From Pelosinus fermentans DSM 17108 (GTDB taxonomy: Bacteria; Bacillota; Negativicutes; DSM-13327): DNA of 64,000 nucleotides. Positions 61,202-64,000 of the stretch are shown here, in pieces. The notes under the pieces are model-generated. The model did no database searches, was not told where the DNA came from, and saw nothing but the letters and a program-made list of their open reading frames with translations. A program made the translations under genes and the position numbers. The stretch lies in assembly GCF_000271485.2 (NCBI RefSeq), contig NZ_AKVN02000001.1, positions 2,753,501-2,817,500 of the forward strand, read 5' to 3'. Numbering within the stretch: the first letter of the stretch is position 1; each line of letters opens with the position of its first letter.

Positions 61202-63841
61202 ATGAAGGCACAGACGCTACAGCACCAAATTAAATTATGGACAGTTTTGCTTATTGTTGTTCCAAGCTTACTGATCATGACGATTTATACGGTTGGTCAA
61301 ATTTCACTAGCTAAACAACAAAATCTAGAATTAATTGAGCAGCGAGTACATGCTCAAAAGCGATTAATTGATTACTGGCTGGAAGAGAGAACTGAAAATA
61401 TTCGTGACCTAAGCCGGACAGAAGCTTTTCGAACTTTAGACGAGTCACAAATGGAACGTGCTCTATACTTTAAGCAGCAGCTTGATAATTATTTTGATTC
61501 ATTTTCATACATTGATAAAAAAGGTTTTTTTAAAATTTCTACTTTCACTTTAGAGCAGCGCAATTCTCCTGCAACCGACAATCCCTATTTTGAAGCGGCG
61601 AAGGCAAGAAAATCATATGTATCAAATGTAGTTATTGACCCGAATAGTGGTCAGCCCATAATTAATATTTCTTCCCCGATCTATGATTATAATGGAGATT
61701 TCCAAGGGCTAATACTTGGATCAATCAAAATCGTAACATTAGAAAAACTCTTACGTGAGAATTGGATTGGTCAAACAGGAGAAATCTTTTTGATTAACCG
61801 AGAAGGCACCATGCTTACCGATCCACGACACCTTAATTTGCAAGTAGACAAAGACATGGCCAGAGATGCAGCGAAAACGAATTTTAAACTCACAGAAAAT
61901 ACCTTTCGCTCTATAGCACCTGGCGAGTCAAGTACAACAACTTGGATTGATTATTTAGGAAATAAGGTTCTAGGTGCTTACTTAGACGTACCTGAACGAG
62001 GCTGGACGCTAATCGGCAAGATCAACGAAGACGAGGTTCTATCCCCTATTTATAAACAACTGGCAATGATGGCTAGTGCTACAGTCATGTTAATATTACT
62101 AATTCTCCCCCTGGCTAAGAAGATAACCAATCAGATTAAATTACCCATTGACTGGTTGATTCAGCAATCGAATCAAGTAGCAACTGAGAACTATCAACTA
62201 GTTGCTCAATATAACGCCTCAAAAAATATGCCCTATGAATTAGACATCTTATGCGAAACATTCTTCAATATGAGTCACAAAATAAAAAACACCGTGAGGC
62301 TGCTGAAAAAAAATGAAGCGAAACTAGGAAATCATATGCTGGAAATACAAGAAATTAATGCTACCCTGGAAGAAGAAATGATGGAACGGCAAGCAGCCCA
62401 AGCTGCACTCGTTAATCTAAACACTGACCTGGAAAACAAAATTAATGAGCGAACACAAGATTTACAAGATATGAATGCAGCTCTCGAAGAAGAAATCATG
62501 GAGCGTCAAGCAGCCCAAGAAGCTTTGAATGAAAAAAACCAAGTCATCAAGAACATTGCTTATTCTGATAGTCTCACCGGCTTACCCAACCGCGCACTTT
62601 TAAACAAGCGTCTAAAGAAAGAAATGGAAAGAACTCGCTGTGGTGAATCAGTTGGCGCTGTCTTGTTCATTGATTTAGACGATTTAAAAATGGTAAACGA
62701 TACTTTTGGCCATACATATGGTGATGCCCTAATCACCATGGCCGGAAAACGGATCGTGGAAACCGTTAGTGATCATGGTTTTGTTGGCCGCATTGGCGGA
62801 GATGAATTCATGGTTATTTTATCTGGTGAACATGATCGTAAAAATATCATTCATAGCGCTGACATGATTGTTGAAGCTTTCAATCAGGATATGGAAGCCC
62901 TTGGAATTCGCTTTCATACATCTGCCAGCGTTGGCATTGCTGTATATCCTGCTGATGGAGACACAACAGAGGAAATTTTCAAAAATGCAGACAACGCGAT
63001 GTATGCAGCCAAAAAAGCAGGGAAAAACTGTTGGCGCTTCTACGAAACAACAATGCAAATAGAAGCCTATGACAAAATCCTGCTCATCAATAGTTTGCGT
63101 CATGCAATCGAGAATCAAGAGCTATCATTGCATTATCAGCCACAGGTAGACATGAACGGCTGCACGGTAGGATTTGAAGCACTACTTCGGTGGAATAGCC
63201 CAGAACATGGTGCAATATCACCAGCCCGCTTTATTCCCCTAGCTGAGCAAAACGGTCTCATACAAAAAATCGGAAATTGGGTTCTCAAAGAAGCAAGTCA
63301 TTTCGCACGTAGATTAGTCGATAAAGGATGGGGGCATATTCATGTTGCCGTTAATGTATCTCCCTACCAATTATGTGCCGATGACTTTATCGATGTAGTA
63401 AGAGAAGCACTCGTTAACGCAGGGATTGAACCTAACCAGCTGGAAATTGAAATAACTGAAAATGCATTAATCGAATCATTAGAAGATAGTACTCATATTC
63501 TTGAAAAAATTCAAGCAATGGGAATACGTTTGTCCCTGGATGATTTCGGTACCGGCTACTCTTCCCTAACCTATCTTCAGCGCTTACCAGTAAAGACCTT
63601 AAAAATTGATAAAGCTTTCATCGATATGATATTAACGAATAAAGCACAAAAAGCCATTATTCGAACGATCATAGACATGGCTCACATTATGAAGATGAAC
63701 GTGATTGCTGAAGGTGTAGAAACCCAAATACAAATTGCATATTTAGCAAAATGTCATTGCGATCTTTTGCAAGGATATATAATCAGCCCTCCAGTACCAG
63801 AAGTTGAAGCGATCGATTTTCTGTCTTACTGTAAACAATAA
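61202..63841 (+). CDS. dCache-HAMP-GGDEF-EAL c-di-GMP protein
   Basis: This 879-residue membrane receptor makes or breaks c-di-GMP. Order: transmembrane helix (about 12-35), extracellular dCache-type sensor (about 40-280, with NPYFEAAKARKSYVSNVV), a second helix (about 285-305), HAMP (to about 365), a coiled coil with two QAAQ-type repeats (about 375-455), GGDEF with RIGGDEF near 535, and EAL with GFEALLRWNSPE, DDFGTGYSSL and AEGVE. All catalytic residues of both domains appear present; an RxxD inhibitory site is not obvious. The two MERQAAQ repeats may be a duplicated signalling helix. AAGGAG precedes the ATG. Confidence 0.94.
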   Translation: MKAQTLQHQIKLWTVLLIVVPSLLIMTIYTVGQISLAKQQNLELIEQRVHAQKRLIDYWLEERTENIRDLSRTEAFRTLDESQMERALYFKQQLDNYFDSFSYIDKKGFFKISTFTLEQRNSPATDNPYFEAAKARKSYVSNVVIDPNSGQPIINISSPIYDYNGDFQGLILGSIKIVTLEKLLRENWIGQTGEIFLINREGTMLTDPRHLNLQVDKDMARDAAKTNFKLTENTFRSIAPGESSTTTWIDYLGNKVLGAYLDVPERGWTLIGKINEDEVLSPIYKQLAMMASATVMLILLILPLAKKITNQIKLPIDWLIQQSNQVATENYQLVAQYNASKNMPYELDILCETFFNMSHKIKNTVRLLKKNEAKLGNHMLEIQEINATLEEEMMERQAAQAALVNLNTDLENKINERTQDLQDMNAALEEEIMERQAAQEALNEKNQVIKNIAYSDSLTGLPNRALLNKRLKKEMERTRCGESVGAVLFIDLDDLKMVNDTFGHTYGDALITMAGKRIVETVSDHGFVGRIGGDEFMVILSGEHDRKNIIHSADMIVEAFNQDMEALGIRFHTSASVGIAVYPADGDTTEEIFKNADNAMYAAKKAGKNCWRFYETTMQIEAYDKILLINSLRHAIENQELSLHYQPQVDMNGCTVGFEALLRWNSPEHGAISPARFIPLAEQNGLIQKIGNWVLKEASHFARRLVDKGWGHIHVAVNVSPYQLCADDFIDVVREALVNAGIEPNQLEIEITENALIESLEDSTHILEKIQAMGIRLSLDDFGTGYSSLTYLQRLPVKTLKIDKAFIDMILTNKAQKAIIRTIIDMAHIMKMNVIAEGVETQIQIAYLAKCHCDLLQGYIISPPVPEVEAIDFLSYCKQ

Positions 63842-63898
63842 AAAAAGCTGCCCTCTTGTGATTACTTCAATTATGAAATAAACAAGGGGCAGTTTTTT
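63841..63898 (+). terminator. Terminator of the GGDEF-EAL gene
   Basis: CTGCCCTCTTGT pairs with ACAAGGGGCAG and is followed by TTTTTT. It begins at the stop codon. The last about 100 bases of the window show no gene. Confidence 0.85.
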
Positions 63899-64000
63899 AC
63901 TATACAATAGTAGAGATATTTAATCAATTTGCGCAATGAGGAAACGTTTCGGCAGTTATAAGAGATAATTTTAATTGTTCAATTTAATAGACTTTAGTAT

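Noticed and set aside
1-64000. CRISPR arrays, tRNA or rRNA genes, insertion sequences
   Set aside because: None were seen. There are no regularly spaced repeats, no cloverleaf candidates outside the T-box leaders, and no transposase-like frames.

Overview
The window looks like a low-GC, endospore-forming, anaerobic Firmicute. The evidence is a YtxC-type sporulation gene, three T-box leaders, a Ktr/Trk potassium system, a Dcu anaerobic dicarboxylate carrier, large c-di-GMP proteins, and molybdenum hydroxylases beside an anaerobic purine-catabolic locus. Gene content and order suggest a Negativicutes relative such as Pelosinus or Sporomusa. That assignment is inference; no rRNA or other marker is present.

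Region 1 (1-16.6 kb, all minus strand) is mostly housekeeping: a partial membrane gene, zapA, an amino acid permease, pheS-pheT behind a Phe T-box, a SPOUT rRNA methyltransferase with a KtrA/KtrB-like K+ uptake pair, a class II aldolase, infC-rpmI-rplT behind an attenuator leader (infC starts at AUU), thrS behind a Thr T-box, ytxC, a DEAD-box helicase and a nitroreductase.

Region 2 (16.6-30.2 kb) is accessory: a small Cys-rich protein, a Dcu transporter, a GAF-PAS-GGDEF-HD-GYP protein, and a YtcJ-like amidohydrolase. Two copies of an unrecognised structured element of about 150 bp lie on either side of the amidohydrolase, and each is followed on the minus strand by a terminator. Next come a heterodimeric ABC exporter with one degenerate ATP site, a stand-alone leuA behind a Leu T-box (plus strand), and a gamma-glutamylcyclotransferase-like gene.

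Region 3 (30.3-58.2 kb, nearly all minus strand) is an anaerobic purine/urate degradation island. One long operon runs ygeX - ssnA - NCS2 permease - ygfK - ygeY - ygeW - arcC/yqeA - hyuA - XdhC C-terminal domain - CoxI domain. It starts from a textbook sigma-54 (-24/-12) promoter and lies just downstream of a YgeV-type sigma-54 activator gene. A second group, starting from a sigma-A-like promoter, holds a fused FeS/Mo hydroxylase, a MocA-type cytidylyltransferase, a three-subunit xanthine dehydrogenase, a hypoxanthine/guanine permease and guanine deaminase. At its upstream edge are a MobA-like/ModE-like fusion regulator, nudC with an inverted-repeat leader, and ridA. Together they could import purines, deaminate and oxidise them, open the rings, recover carbamoyl phosphate as ATP through carbamate kinase, and make pyruvate and ammonia from 2,3-diaminopropionate. 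RidA would remove the aminoacrylate intermediate. Related loci were tied to anaerobic urate breakdown in gut bacteria in 2023, so the core system is known; its regulation here and the two RNA-like elements look less well described.

Region 4 (58.2-64 kb, plus strand) has a truncated, frameshifted EAL remnant, a PAP2 phosphatase, a Tat-exported polysaccharide deacetylase and a large dCache-HAMP-GGDEF-EAL protein.
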